A program made the translations under genes and the position numbers. A DNA stretch of 64,000 nucleotides from Stercorarius parasiticus (taxonomy: Eukaryota > Chordata > Aves > Charadriiformes > Stercorariidae), in assembly GCA_013396915.1 (NCBI GenBank), contig VWZL01000808.1:186001-250000 (forward strand), read 5' to 3'. Below the pieces are notes generated by a model, which was not told the DNA's origin, made no database searches, and was given only the letters and a program-made list of their open reading frames with translations. Below, in pieces: positions 53,257 through 63,429 of the stretch; the first letter of the stretch is position 1; each line of letters opens with the position of its first letter.

Positions 53257-56200
53257 CTGAAAGAGAGAGTCAAAAGGAAAGACATTTTGAGATTACTGAA
53301 GGATTAATGTTCCTTTATCACCCCCCAAAGGTACATGAGTAGATGCAAACAGAGAATACGCTATCATGTACTCAAAGTACACCGTAATATACTCAAATTA
53401 TGTTCTCTGTAAATAAATTAACTTCACAGAATCCTGGAAAAGGTCCTTTGTCTTTCGACTCCTTTTGCATAGCTGGGCTGGTTTGTTCCTGTCATAAATT
53501 TTTAAAGTGAATTAGGCAATATCACCTTCTCCATTTCAAATGATTCCTTTATCTCCCTTTTTTGTTTTGTATTGCCACATCCATACCTGGATTTATTAGT
53601 CTTACGTAACCTTTATCTTTAAACAGTTCCTAATCACACATGAAAAGGATGCCTTGAACAGACTGGGGTTATGCGATACACTTGCTATGGAGAAGTGTGA
53701 CTAGAAAATTAAATGTCAGTATTTTGCTTGAAAACTTCCAGCTTGGGCTAGACTTCCGCAACATATTGTTTTCATCTAACTTCCTGCTATTATTTTATAC
53801 AGCTATGTAGATCTCTGTTCTGCTGCAGGGAATTATCACATAGCGGTGCTCAAACTGTACGACTTTTACATGAGACCAGCCTATCCCATATAGCTGTCCA
53901 CTGGAAACAGAAGACAGGGAGCTGTTTCGGAACAGATGCTTACCGGTAATGAAAGTACTCTCATCTTAGCCAGCAAATGGCCAATTTTAAGTGATCGAGG
54001 GAAGGCAGACAATCCGATACTGCTTTGTAGTACACACAGTCTATCCTGTTGAGTCTATTGTATTCAGTGTGATTCAATGGTTCAGAAGTCGCCGCACTGG
54101 GGGAGGGAGGAGAGGGGGAAAATCTCCTAGGATTTACTACTCAAGCGGCAGCCAACAGGCATGGATTACCCAGAGCTGCACAAAAGGATGCTGAGAGAAG
54201 TTCACAGGCAGAAATGTTCATTGGCAGGGTTTGTAGCTGATGGNGAGGGTCAGAGACACAGAGGCCCCCAGGCTGATGTCCTCTTTCAGGCTTCTCTCCA
54301 GTGCAGCAGGTGCCCTCCTGTAACACTTTTCCCCATCAAGCTCCCTACCCGTTCTTCCTCCATGCAATGCCATTTGTGTGTGCCACCCAGGTGCTGTATG
54401 CTGATTAACCATGAAGCTTCGGGCATCATCAGGTCCCCTAATGTAAATGGCAGGCCCTTCCCCAAGAGAACCCACCATAATGCCAATATTGGGCTTTGCA
54501 GGGGCAAGGCCAGGAAAGCATGGCAAAAACATTGCGAGCAGCTTGGGGGAAGATTAGAGAGCTGCGAGCAAGAGACCAGCTTCTGACTTGCAGATGGAAG
54601 GCTGGTGGCATGAGAGGCATCTATGTGAGTGTGCAACACTTGCTCTGTATAAAACGGCGTCTTTAAGGGATGTTTCTGGAACAAGCAGCATGCCCACACA
54701 CAGATTGGTCAAGATGTGCCGTAGACTGTTTTAAATGTGAATTTAGAAAGAGCCAGATCCTTAAGGTCACTTTTGCAACATACAGTTGAGAGCAGTAGAA
54801 CAAGGAGATGAATGTATCTGTATTGCCCTTCATTTCTGTTGCGAAGCTCCTGCTTTGAATGCGAAGTAAGGGTGAAATGACTGTGAAAGTCTGTGTCGCT
54901 AGTTTTGGGAAAGAAAATTACTTTCCAGTTTTAAGTTCTGCATGCCACCTGACAACAGCCCATTCTGGACCCTGAGTCAAGCTGCAGGCTAAAACATCGC
55001 TTTAACCTGCCTCTGCTTCCAGTTCCACTTGCTGTGCAGCAGACTGGCTGTCATATTTTTGAGAAAAGAGCTTAGAAACGTATTTAAGTCATTCTTTCAT
55101 GTTCTGTGACTTATTAATTGCTGCAATGCTTCTGGGCCAAATTCAGAACAACCTAATGTAGTGTCAAGAAAAGCAATCACTTATGCAAGATTCACACTTC
55201 CTCAAATAAAGCTTGTCTGACACATTATAACGCAAATCCTAGCGACTATTAACATGAAACAAAATTCTTCCTTTCACTTACTTCCTCTGTGTTAATGAAA
55301 CCCATCTAGTAATCTGGACCTAGGATTAAAAACTCCGTATGTGATTTCAAGATTGAAGCACTAATTGTTGTATTTTGCCATGCACTTCAAAACCGCATAT
55401 AGCTAAATGTTCAATATTGATGAAGGCAATTACTGTAAACTTACCACTGAACTTGGTTTTAAGCACAGAAATAAACTACCAGTAAGCATTACTTGTAAGC
55501 CAAACCATACCAGCCTCTGAGAAAGGACCCTCCTCTTCCACTCCTCTGTGAAGTGTTTCAGATCTTCAGTAAAATCATGAGTTGTGTGGTGTAGTGAGAC
55601 ACTACATAATCAGGGACAATCACCCTTTCAGAAATACAGCCTACTTACTCACACAACACTAATGTCTTTCCGAAAGCTTTTTAATTCAGCTTTTTGACAT
55701 ACCAATAACTTTGTTACGAGAAAGCCAACATGCTTTCAGTAAATCAGAAGTTCCGTATGACAGCGTCCATCTATACATAAAATTAGCAGAAAACGTACTT
55801 GTATACATTACTAAAGCATGCAGCACAATATCCCGGCTGTAAAAAATAAAGCTTTGGGTAAAACTTACGTGGCCTTGAAGGAATGCTATTCAAATCAACA
55901 GGAAATCTAATAGGATCAAGCCCTTAATGCAGCATTTGCAATGTGTGCAATATCAGAGCTTATGTTAAGGATTTTATTGGGGCTATTTGCCTATATAGAG
56001 GCCCAAAGATTGGATCCCATAGCATCTGTGATATGCTACAATCAACTGCCACAATTATGATTTGTTTTTACAGCAAATTAGCATTAAACAGCCAAGTATA
56101 ATTACGTAGCCAGCTGGGCTTTTGCAAATTCCTTACCGTTGTAGGAACAGTCTTATTTGCTTCTTGATAGACATGTTGTTCTGAGACTAAACTGCTAAGG

Positions 56201-57568
56201 AAATAACCAACTGTCCCCATATGGTCTTCGTACTGTTCTCCATAAACCTTCAAGCAAGGAGATGTATAATTAGGTACCTTAAAACAGTCCTCATCTGGTC
56301 TGAGCTAGATCACAATTTAGTCAAAAGCAGTTACTAACATTGCTTCTTACTCTGGTTTTAGATTTCCTAGTTTCCAATTAGCTGGCACATGAAATGAACC
56401 ATTAACACAAGTTCTGATACAGGCATACATTTTTTTGGAGTAAATTAATACCGCCTGTAGTTTATCTGGATTTTGTTTTTTTTTTTTAATAAATGCAGCT
56501 AATATTTATCTTTGCTTCCCTTAAATTTAAGGGCTTTACGACCCCCCGTGATAAAAGCTTTCTCCTCCATAGTTTCAGCAAGCAGCCACAGAAAAGACTG
56601 TCAAGCCCTTCTGTTAAGGTTCAGTTCCTAATTACCACATAGTTATTGGAGATACTCCATAAAACAAAAAAATAAGTATTAAAACCCTCAAAACTCCTCA
56701 ATCTGTTTAAGTTTAAACATTCACTTTGAAAACTAAGTTGCTACTTTAAAACCCACAATAGCTCAGGATTAGCATCCATTTCTTGATAGAAATGTGTGTT
56801 AATCTACTTCTGGTTTGCTCATATAAACAAGAATCTCCTCTTACGCTTCCAGCCCAGAATTCTCCAGAGTCTTTTTCTTTCACTAGTTTTGAGTAAACAT
56901 AAATCAACTGCCCTTTTTTAATATTAATGAATCTGCAGTCTGGAGCATTATAATCCTCTTCTGCTCTGGCAAGGGAAATGGTGTCTAGGAAAAAAAAAAG
57001 AATGAGGTGGACGAATTTAAATACATCTATACTTTTACAAAGAGAAATATAAATATATGTGTGTGTGTATGCACACATGTAAAACTATTTCTGCAGACAA
57101 AAGTAGGTTATCCTGAAATTAATAGAAGTCTTCAAGAATTTGTTCTGCTCATTTTACTATTCTCCAGTAAGCAAAGTAACAGCTTAAGAACGTGCCATTT
57201 CATCATAGTGGAAGTTATAATCCTTCTCTCTGCATTTACCTTTCACTTGAGTGAAAAACGTCCCTTCCAAAACCCTTTTTGCAGTAAAACTGCATGTGAC
57301 ATTCCACATAAACCCTCCCACTCTGCTTTTAAAGTTGACAAACTACTGCAAATATTAAGAGAGCTAAATAAGCAGAATACTTTTCCCCCTCAAACTATAG
57401 CATCTAAACTGCATTTTTGAGACTCTATTCTTAAAATTACTTACAGATACAGTTGTCATCAGCACAGAGCTTCTTGCTAGCAAGCTTGTCCATAAAAATT
57501 CCACTTACAAGAGGACACATTAATCCAAGACACAAAAGTAAAACAACCAAATAAGCATGCTGTGTCAT
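53233..57568 (-). CDS. OTOR: Otoraplin, secreted MIA-family SH3-fold protein (complete, 4 coding exons)
   Basis: The four exons join in frame to 132 residues plus stop (57568-57445, 56984-56845, 56247-56137, 53256-53233), all introns GT-AG. Human otoraplin is 128 residues. Residues 1-23 are a signal peptide with a leucine-rich core, and the mature protein begins near IFMDKLASKKLCADD. Diagnostic stretches are EEDYNAPDCRF, GQLIYVYSKLVKE and GEFWAGSVYG, and the end is DIDFFCE. All four family cysteines are kept (35, 40, 58, 131), which in MIA form two disulphides. MIA-family proteins have an extended SH3-like fold and are secreted; OTOR is known for expression in cochlear fibrocytes and mesenchyme. 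One oddity is Leu105 where human has Pro in GYFP. SNRPB2 lies upstream in the same orientation, about 1.7 kb from its stop codon. Identification is firm. Confidence 0.96.
53257..56136 (-). other. OTOR: OTOR intron 3 (2.9 kb)
   Basis: Non-coding intron between exons 3 and 4 with GT-AG ends. It holds one ambiguous base (54244). Several overlapping chance open frames at 54140-54700 lie on both strands in a locally GC-richer patch. No repeat element recognised. Confidence 0.85.
56137..56247 (-). CDS. OTOR: OTOR coding exon 3 (SH3 fold, second part)
   Basis: 37 codons, residues 89-125, from VYGEQYEDHMGTVGYF to EANKTVPTT. Acceptor GAAG, donor GTAAGG, phase 0 at both ends. It contains the GYFLSSLV segment with Leu105 (codon CTT, 56199-56197) at the usual SH3 proline position. 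Confidence 0.95.
56845..56984 (-). CDS. OTOR: OTOR coding exon 2 (SH3 fold, first part)
   Basis: The acceptor CCTAG precedes ACACC; the split codon with exon 1 gives Tyr42. 46 further codons run to GEFWAGS (residues 43-88) and hold Cys58 and the YVYSKL strand. The donor is GTAAGA, phase 0. Confidence 0.95.
57445..57568 (-). CDS. OTOR: OTOR coding exon 1 (signal peptide)
   Basis: ATG at 57568-57566 has A at -3 and opens a hydrophobic signal peptide of 23 residues, followed by the family's MDKLASKKLCADDNC. The exon ends in phase 1 (41 codons plus one base) at a GTAAGT donor. An in-frame upstream ATG at 57691 would add 41 non-hydrophobic residues before the signal peptide and is rejected. Confidence 0.95.
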
Positions 57569-57599
57569 TTTTCTTTGCTGCAGTGCTTGCCAAATGCGT

Positions 57600-57670
57600 A
57601 CCGGGTCCAGCAATCCCTGTCTTTTATGGAAGAGGCAGACACCTGGACAAACACGCCGGGCCAATGGGAA
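57600..57670 (-). promoter_or_regulatory. OTOR: OTOR proximal promoter candidate
   Basis: On the minus strand an ATTGG word (57665-57661, a CCAAT box in reverse) is followed by CCATAAAAG (57629-57621), a TATA-like box. Transcription would start near 57595, giving a 5' UTR of only about 30 nt before the ATG at 57568. There is no CpG island, which fits a tissue-restricted gene. The start site is inferred from spacing. Confidence 0.5.
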
Positions 57671-57671
57671 G

Positions 57672-59040
57672 GGCTGAGGGTAACATTCCACCCCACCAGA
57701 GCAGCCATAGGCAGGAGGAAGACCTCAGGGTCCACTCACAAAACCGAATCCCTTCCCAAAGCCATTCTGTATTAACATTTCAATCAGCAACTGTATTATT
57801 TAAACGTTTAAAGCCTTCCTGTAGTGGTCCATAGTCTTAATCTTACCTCAAGCGGAGTTTGAGAACAAAAATTAAGTCAGATCCTGGTAAGCAGCAAAGG
57901 AAATTACATCCTTCCAAATCCTCAAGTTCTTCATTTTCACAAATGCTCACTGACAAGTGTAATCTTCACAAGACCGTAAACCCTCAGTGGCAGAGGTTCC
58001 CCTGTTACGGTCTACAGAAAGGACCTACTAGGACCCTAACACATGGATGCAAATGTACACAAACCATCAGGGAGCTGAAACAGTGAAAGAAGGCTTTGCA
58101 GGTCAGCAATTTAAATTTGAAGTCTAAAAGGTTCAAGCGCTGCATACTTGTACAGGCAAGATCCCTTCCACAGGGAGACAGAGTTGAGAGCAGAACACAC
58201 AGGTTACAACAGGACAGCGACCATTTCACTTCCATTTACATAGCTGAACTCAGTGGGGAGTTCGCAGATGCAAGACACCGAACAACACACAGCACCACGT
58301 CTTCCATCACCTGAACAAAACACTTTACCCTTTGAAGTGATTTTTGCACCCAAATACTTAGAACAGTTACAACTCGCAATACTACATCTGATTACTTCAC
58401 TGCATTCATTGTATTTCATGTCACGCTAGACCTGTAAACGTTTTTGCAAGTGGAAAAACACCAAACCAAAAGCCAAACCCAGAAGCTTTAGGACATGTAT
58501 TTTGAAAAAACTTGCCTAAAAACAGACCATCAGACCCATCAGCACTGACTTTGTAAAGAGCCAGAAAGCCCTTCCTAAACCGTTTATTAATATCACTGGC
58601 AATAGGGCTGGGAAGAGCAGAAGAGAAGACAACAGATAAACTTTTATGTTTCTTCTGTGGACCTGCTTCTACAACCAGCCACCATTAGAAAGACAAAACC
58701 AAGCTGAACAACAGTGCTGTCAAACTGTAATCAATTTCTACCGAAACCTGGAAGAACACCCCACTAATGATAATTTGTTTTTCTTAAGTGACAAAATTAT
58801 CCTTGCCGAAAAGCAGCTGTCTCCTTGGTAACAAGACTGAGATTGAGTGCTGCATTTATTTGGAATATGCTGACATCTAGCATTCCTGCTCATGCTTTTT
58901 GCTCTGAAAAGAAAGCTATTTTTCCAGCACTCATTTCTGAGACATGAAAGTAATCTAAAAAGTAGTTAAACTAATATACTGAGTAAGTCTGCAAGCCTAA
59001 CAGATCAATAGCAAGACAGATTCAAGGAAAACCATGGCTT
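57672..59040. other. Spacer between OTOR promoter and SNRPB2 3' end
   Basis: About 1.4 kb with no recognisable gene or repeat. It should hold the upstream regulatory region of OTOR and the SNRPB2 termination region. Confidence 0.6.
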
Positions 59041-59060
59041 GAAAACAGCACAAACTGCAT

Positions 59061-59066
59061 TTATTT
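59061..59066 (-). terminator. SNRPB2: SNRPB2 polyadenylation signal AATAAA
   Basis: It is the first canonical AATAAA on the minus strand after the stop codon, about 195 nt away. It is followed by a U/GU-rich stretch (TTTGTGCTGTTTTC). A second AATAAA at 58860-58855 could serve as a distal site. Confidence 0.7.
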
Positions 59067-59261
59067 TATAAAAATTAGTATTTCAACACAAAAATGTACT
59101 ATCCAGTAGATCTGTGGAAATCCTACATCTGTCTGTTGTGCCAATTTTACAGAAGTCTTAAGTTTTCTGCAGAGAACAGCAAGCATGCTAGCTGATCAAA
59201 GTATCATTGTATTAAAAAAACCCCACAACTATCTGCAAAAGTCCTTTACAGGAGCATCCCG

Positions 59262-59421
59262 TTATTTCTTCGCGTAAGTGATTTTCATGGCATGAGACGG
59301 AGTGATCTTGAATCCTTGGAGAGCATCTCGAGCAGCTCCTGCTTGATTCTCATTTTCAAACTCCACAAATGCAATGTCGTGGCGCCCAGGCACTAAGCGT
59401 ACTTCTTTGAATCCAGGAAAC
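59262..59421 (-). CDS. SNRPB2: SNRPB2 terminal coding exon: second half of RRM2
   Basis: Completes the Gln codon, then 52 residues from [15 protein letters not shown] to ITYAKK and TAA (59264-59262). RNP1 is RHDIAFVEF. Acceptor TTTAAAG. Confidence 0.96.
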
Positions 59422-62400
59422 CTTTAAAATAAAGTGAGAGAGTCAGATAATATTTCCTAGTTTGATAATACATCGGTCTTCCACAGCTGTAAGCCCTTAT
59501 CATAAGCATCTAACAGTATATTTACTGCTAATGAAAGACTTAAATTGAAGGGTTTTACATGTCCAGTCCTTGGAACCGTGCCTCAATTAAGGATCATTAC
59601 ATGGAAGCAATTTAATCAGTCTTGTGCACATATGGAAGCAACTAAAGCTAGTTTTAAAACTGCTCCTGCTGTCGTAAAGTCTTCAATATTGCAGTCACTA
59701 GCTTAAATCCACTGCAGATTGATAGTAGGTAACTTACACAATCAAAACCAGCTATGAAAAAAAAAAAATAATCGGATTTGCTTTCCGCACCAAGTCATCA
59801 GAAGCAACATCTGTAATCTTGGCAGTAAGACTAAGAATTGAAATACCTTCAGAAGAAATTCTCATTTCTAAAAAGTCAGCTTGCCAACTGAGAAAAAGCA
59901 TACAGGTAACAGAAGAATTCAAAGGAGAAGTTAATTCTATTCAAAACTTACTGATTGAATAACATGGACAGCATCATCTCATTTGTTTCCTCAGGCAAGT
60001 TATTAAGGAAAAGGATATAGTTTGGTGGGTTATCAGGCACCTGCAACAACAGAAGATCAAAGCTTAGAAGATTATACGCAGCTGTCTGTTCCTCTTGATC
60101 TCTCTGCATGACTATTTGAAACAAGACTCACATATTCTTAGTTTTCCTCATCACACTGCTATCTGGACTTCAGTATACCTTCACGCAATATGCGGACATA
60201 GCCCCTTGGTTCTTTTAAACTGATATATTAATTTGGAGAGGCTCTTCCACAAAAATCACAATAGCATACTGTCTTATACGCCATATTTAAACTCTACAAC
60301 TTAACTGCTGATACTGCAGTACTCTCAGCACTGCCAGGGTGGGATCCAGGTGCTGAAGCACTGACTGTCCAAGACACACGCGTGGCAGTGGAAGAACCTA
60401 TGAAAGACTTACACCCTTCTGGAACAGCAGTTGGAAGCCAAGATAAATACCCTGTTCATCTACAGTAGTACTGAAATACTGAATATCTTTGGGCAACTCA
60501 AACCTAAAAAACACATATGGTTTTACTACAGTGTTCTCAAATGTATTAATTAGAAACCCCATTAGATTTTAAACTTTAGAGTCTTTAACAGATTTGCCTG
60601 CTAATATGAATTTGTAGCAACCCGCAAGGCTGAGCAGTCAGTTTACTGACACTGGACTGAAAGGCTACAGCCGTCCTAAGTCATCAAAGAAATTACAAAA
60701 ATGAAGAGGAACTGGACACTTCAAACATCCTAATAGTGGTGCCAACTTAATGCCTCGGGAGAACAGTTTCCTTCAGCTGATGGAAATATTCCAGGCGGTG
60801 CCATTAGAAAATAAACTTCTGAAGTTCAAACGAATACCTAAATACTCAGTGTTGTGCTTCCATGCAAACTGACCTACACATATTGTGCCTTGTAACAAAC
60901 GATGCCTGAAAAAAAAAAAAAACACAGACTGGGAGCAAGTAGTTTTCCCCTGTGGATTATGCATGCAATTCTCAATGACAGTACTTCAGAAATGCAAATT
61001 CTTCTACAGTATTTGACCTCCTGCAGATCCTGGCTCTTTAGTACCTCCACTTCTAACACACATGAAGCACCAGGAGCTCGTGCTACATCCCCACACAATC
61101 CTTTGGAAAATAAGACACTTATGAGAAAAGAGAAACAGTGGTTAGAGGACCCCCAAACTCCTGAAAGGAAGCTTTTAGGTAGATATTCTGTCACCCTGTG
61201 TAGTCTTCCTTCTCCTTTTCTATTACTAGAACAAAGTTAAAGGGAATTTATTAACAATTAAAAAAAAAATTAAGAATCCTTCAACCGATACTAAGCACAG
61301 TCCAAATTTAAGAATCAAGTGGGATTTGTTAATAGTGTGGTTTTCTGTATAATGCTGAAAAACTGTAGGTTTTCATTTCATATTAAGCAGATAAAGTAAA
61401 AGTGTGATTTCTTTTGTTTACTGTGATTTAGCGGTTAAGACAAACTTATCGCAAAACAAAAAGGAAGCTGTAAAATATATCCTCAAGTTTCCACGTGTAA
61501 CAAACTATTATTCATAAAGAATAATTTTAAACATTAGTGCTTTTACTAAAAAAAAAAAAAGCATTACCTGCTGATTCTGTGCTGCAGTCCCTGGGGCATT
61601 GGCTGAATTTTGTGTTGCTCCCTATTAAGTAAGTACAAAATACTTTTACAAAGGTGTTCTGTTAGAAATATATAAGCACACATCACCATAGTTCTGTACA
61701 ACTCAAGGAGTATGTTAAGATTTTTTTTAAGCTACAATCCAAGGAATATTTATTGCTTATGAGATACCTCCCAAAGGGAACCATAAAGCGCATGAATTTC
61801 ATTGAACTTCAAAGCCAGGCAATTAAAAAAAACCATCAGTACTATCTGATCTCACTAATGGCCGAGTCAGCAGATACAGCAAATCACTATTTCTCCACAT
61901 TATAAAATTTAATTTAATAGACAGGAAGGAAGTAGTTTGGAAAATGAAGGCCTGCACAAGACATACCTAAAAGGAGAAAAATAGGTGTTTCTCCTGAGAA
62001 TTCCAGTTTAGTAAGGATAACTAAAGCTATTACCATTATAGCTACTAGCAATTACTTCTTTCTAAGAGATTTGTATATAATGATTGGGGTTTTTTAATGA
62101 ATCCTGAGAAATCTGAATATTCTACCTAGAAAATGTTGCTTTCTATGACCACTCTTATCTCTCCTTGATACCAATTTGTGCCTTAGCAGGAAGTATAGTT
62201 AAATATCGCAATATTCAAAATCCGTGCCTTGATGTTTTCTGCTATACTTCACCACATAAATTACTAGATGTTAGTTTAGGCCAGGCCACCCTTAGTGGAG
62301 ATATATTCCAAGGCAACTCCTTTTCATCTACCTGTAAATGAATCATCTTGTTCCCATTTACCATTCTTCAGTGCTTACAGAGCAAAGAAGGCATTAAAAT

Positions 62401-62909
62401 AGCAAAGGGCAAAGCTGGTTGAGCACTTGAAGCTGGCATTAAAAGACAAGCACACACACCTCTCCTTTTTTTGTTTTTTAAAAAGATGTTAGTTTCTACT
62501 TTGGTTTATTGTACCTTTGCCCTACATCTTTGTTTTCAGCAGGTAATAGGAAAGGAGAAAAAAAAAAAGGGGGAACAGCAAAGGCTATATTAGCAGCCCC
62601 TTCTCCTTCAACTTACAGTGAGTGCTCAAGAGCACTAGATATCAATAGACCACAGTTTAGGGAATTGAGAAATACCAAAAGATGATGCTTAGTCCTAAAA
62701 AAATAATTTAAAATAGCTTTTGTGTTTGGTTTTTTTTTTTCCTTTCTTTAAACAGAGAAGCAGCTTACCTGGATAACCTTTTTATTCGCTGCATTTGCTG
62801 ACTGCTCCAGAGATTTGGCCTTCTTCTTTTCTTTCCTTTTTTCCTTATCAGCAAAGGTACCACGCATTTTAGAGATGATATCAGAGTCTGTTTTTGCATA
62901 CTGAATACG
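59262..62909 (-). CDS. SNRPB2: U2 small nuclear ribonucleoprotein B'' (partial, last 4 coding exons)
   Basis: Exons 62909-62769, 61621-61568, 60040-59952 and 59421-59262 join in frame to 147 residues plus stop, corresponding to human residue 80 onward of 225. In order: [19 protein letters not shown] (end of RRM1), the lysine-rich stretch [11 protein letters not shown], a low-complexity Asn/Gln/Ala linker, and RRM2 with RNP2 ILFLNN and RNP1 RHDIAFVEF, ending ITYAKK. The end [14 protein letters not shown] separates it from the paralogue SNRPA (U1A). The protein binds stem-loop IV of U2 snRNA together with U2A' and works in branch-site recognition in the nucleus. Exons for residues 1-79 (most of RRM1) are not found before 64000 and must lie beyond the window. 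A solo LTR sits in the next intron upstream. Identification is firm. Confidence 0.96.
59952..60040 (-). CDS. SNRPB2: SNRPB2 exon: first half of RRM2
   Basis: 29 codons plus two bases: [14 protein letters not shown] through EMMLSMLFN, with RNP2 at ILFLNN. Acceptor TTGCAG, donor CA|GTAAGT; the split Gln codon is completed by the next exon. Confidence 0.95.
61568..61621 (-). CDS. SNRPB2: SNRPB2 exon: inter-RRM linker
   Basis: 18 codons, phase 0 at both ends: [18 protein letters not shown]. Acceptor TTAATAG, donor CAG|GTAATG. The polar Gln/Asn/Ala composition is like the human linker but the sequence is less conserved, as expected for a flexible segment. Confidence 0.93.
62769..62909 (-). CDS. 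SNRPB2: SNRPB2 exon: RRM1 end and basic linker
   Basis: 47 codons, phase 0 at both ends. The acceptor AAAAAG precedes CGTATTCAG, and the donor CAG|GTAAGC follows VIQ. The [11 protein letters not shown] run looks like a nuclear localisation signal. Confidence 0.95.
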
Positions 62910-62971
62910 CTTTTTAAAAGGAAAAAAAACACAGTACATTTTGCAGTTAATAAATCTGAACATTTTGCACC

Positions 62972-63429
62972 TGTCCTGGTTTCAGCTGGGAAAGAGTTCA
63001 TTTTTCTTTGTAGCGATTGCTGTGAAAGCAATGTCCTATTGTTTTTAGTTGTTGCTATGTGATGTTTACACTATTCAAGGACTTTTTTCAGCTTCCCACA
63101 GAAGCATAGACAGAACGATGGAATGGCCAGTGAAATATTCCATACCATAGACATCATGCTCAGTACATAAATGGGGAGGGGGTGGAATCCGCAATCACTG
63201 CTCCAGATGGTGCCAATTCACCAGGCAGTGAGAGTGACCTGTGTCACTATTATTATTTTTGATATTTTTCCTTTTATGTTATTGTTTCTATTAAAATGTC
63301 TTTATCTCAACCCACAATTTTTTTTCCTCCCTTTGACTACCCCTTTTTTCCCCCATCTCTTCCCCCCACCCTTTGGAGGGGAGGGGACGGGGACTGTGGT
63401 TGTAGTTGCTGGGTGGGGTTAAACCACAA
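62972..63429 (+). mobile_element. Solo LTR of an avian endogenous retrovirus, diverged
   Basis: It starts TGTCCTGGTTTCAGCTGGG and ends GGGGTTAAACCACAA. Inside are blocks I recognise from a common bird LTR: GTTTACACTATTCAAGGAC, ATATTCCATACCATAGACAT, GCTCAGTACATAAATGGGG (TATA region) and ATTAAAATGTCTTTATCTCA (polyadenylation region). No clear target-site duplication remains. No internal coding region is present. It lies in a SNRPB2 intron, antisense to the gene, about 60 bp upstream of the 62909 splice acceptor end. Confidence 0.8.

Noticed and set aside
54141..54699. Cluster of overlapping open frames on both strands within OTOR intron 3
   Set aside because: Several frames on both strands are open at once, which points to composition. 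None has a family signature, and one contains the ambiguous base at 54244.
56746..57078. 110-codon continuous minus-strand frame taken as one exon
   Set aside because: It reads through the acceptor at 56984 and the donor at 56845. The conserved OTOR part is only the segment between them.
57437..57691. Longer OTOR start at 57691 (84-codon frame)
   Set aside because: It would bury the signal peptide 41 residues inside the protein and cover the TATA-like promoter region. The ATG at 57568 gives the family's expected N terminus.
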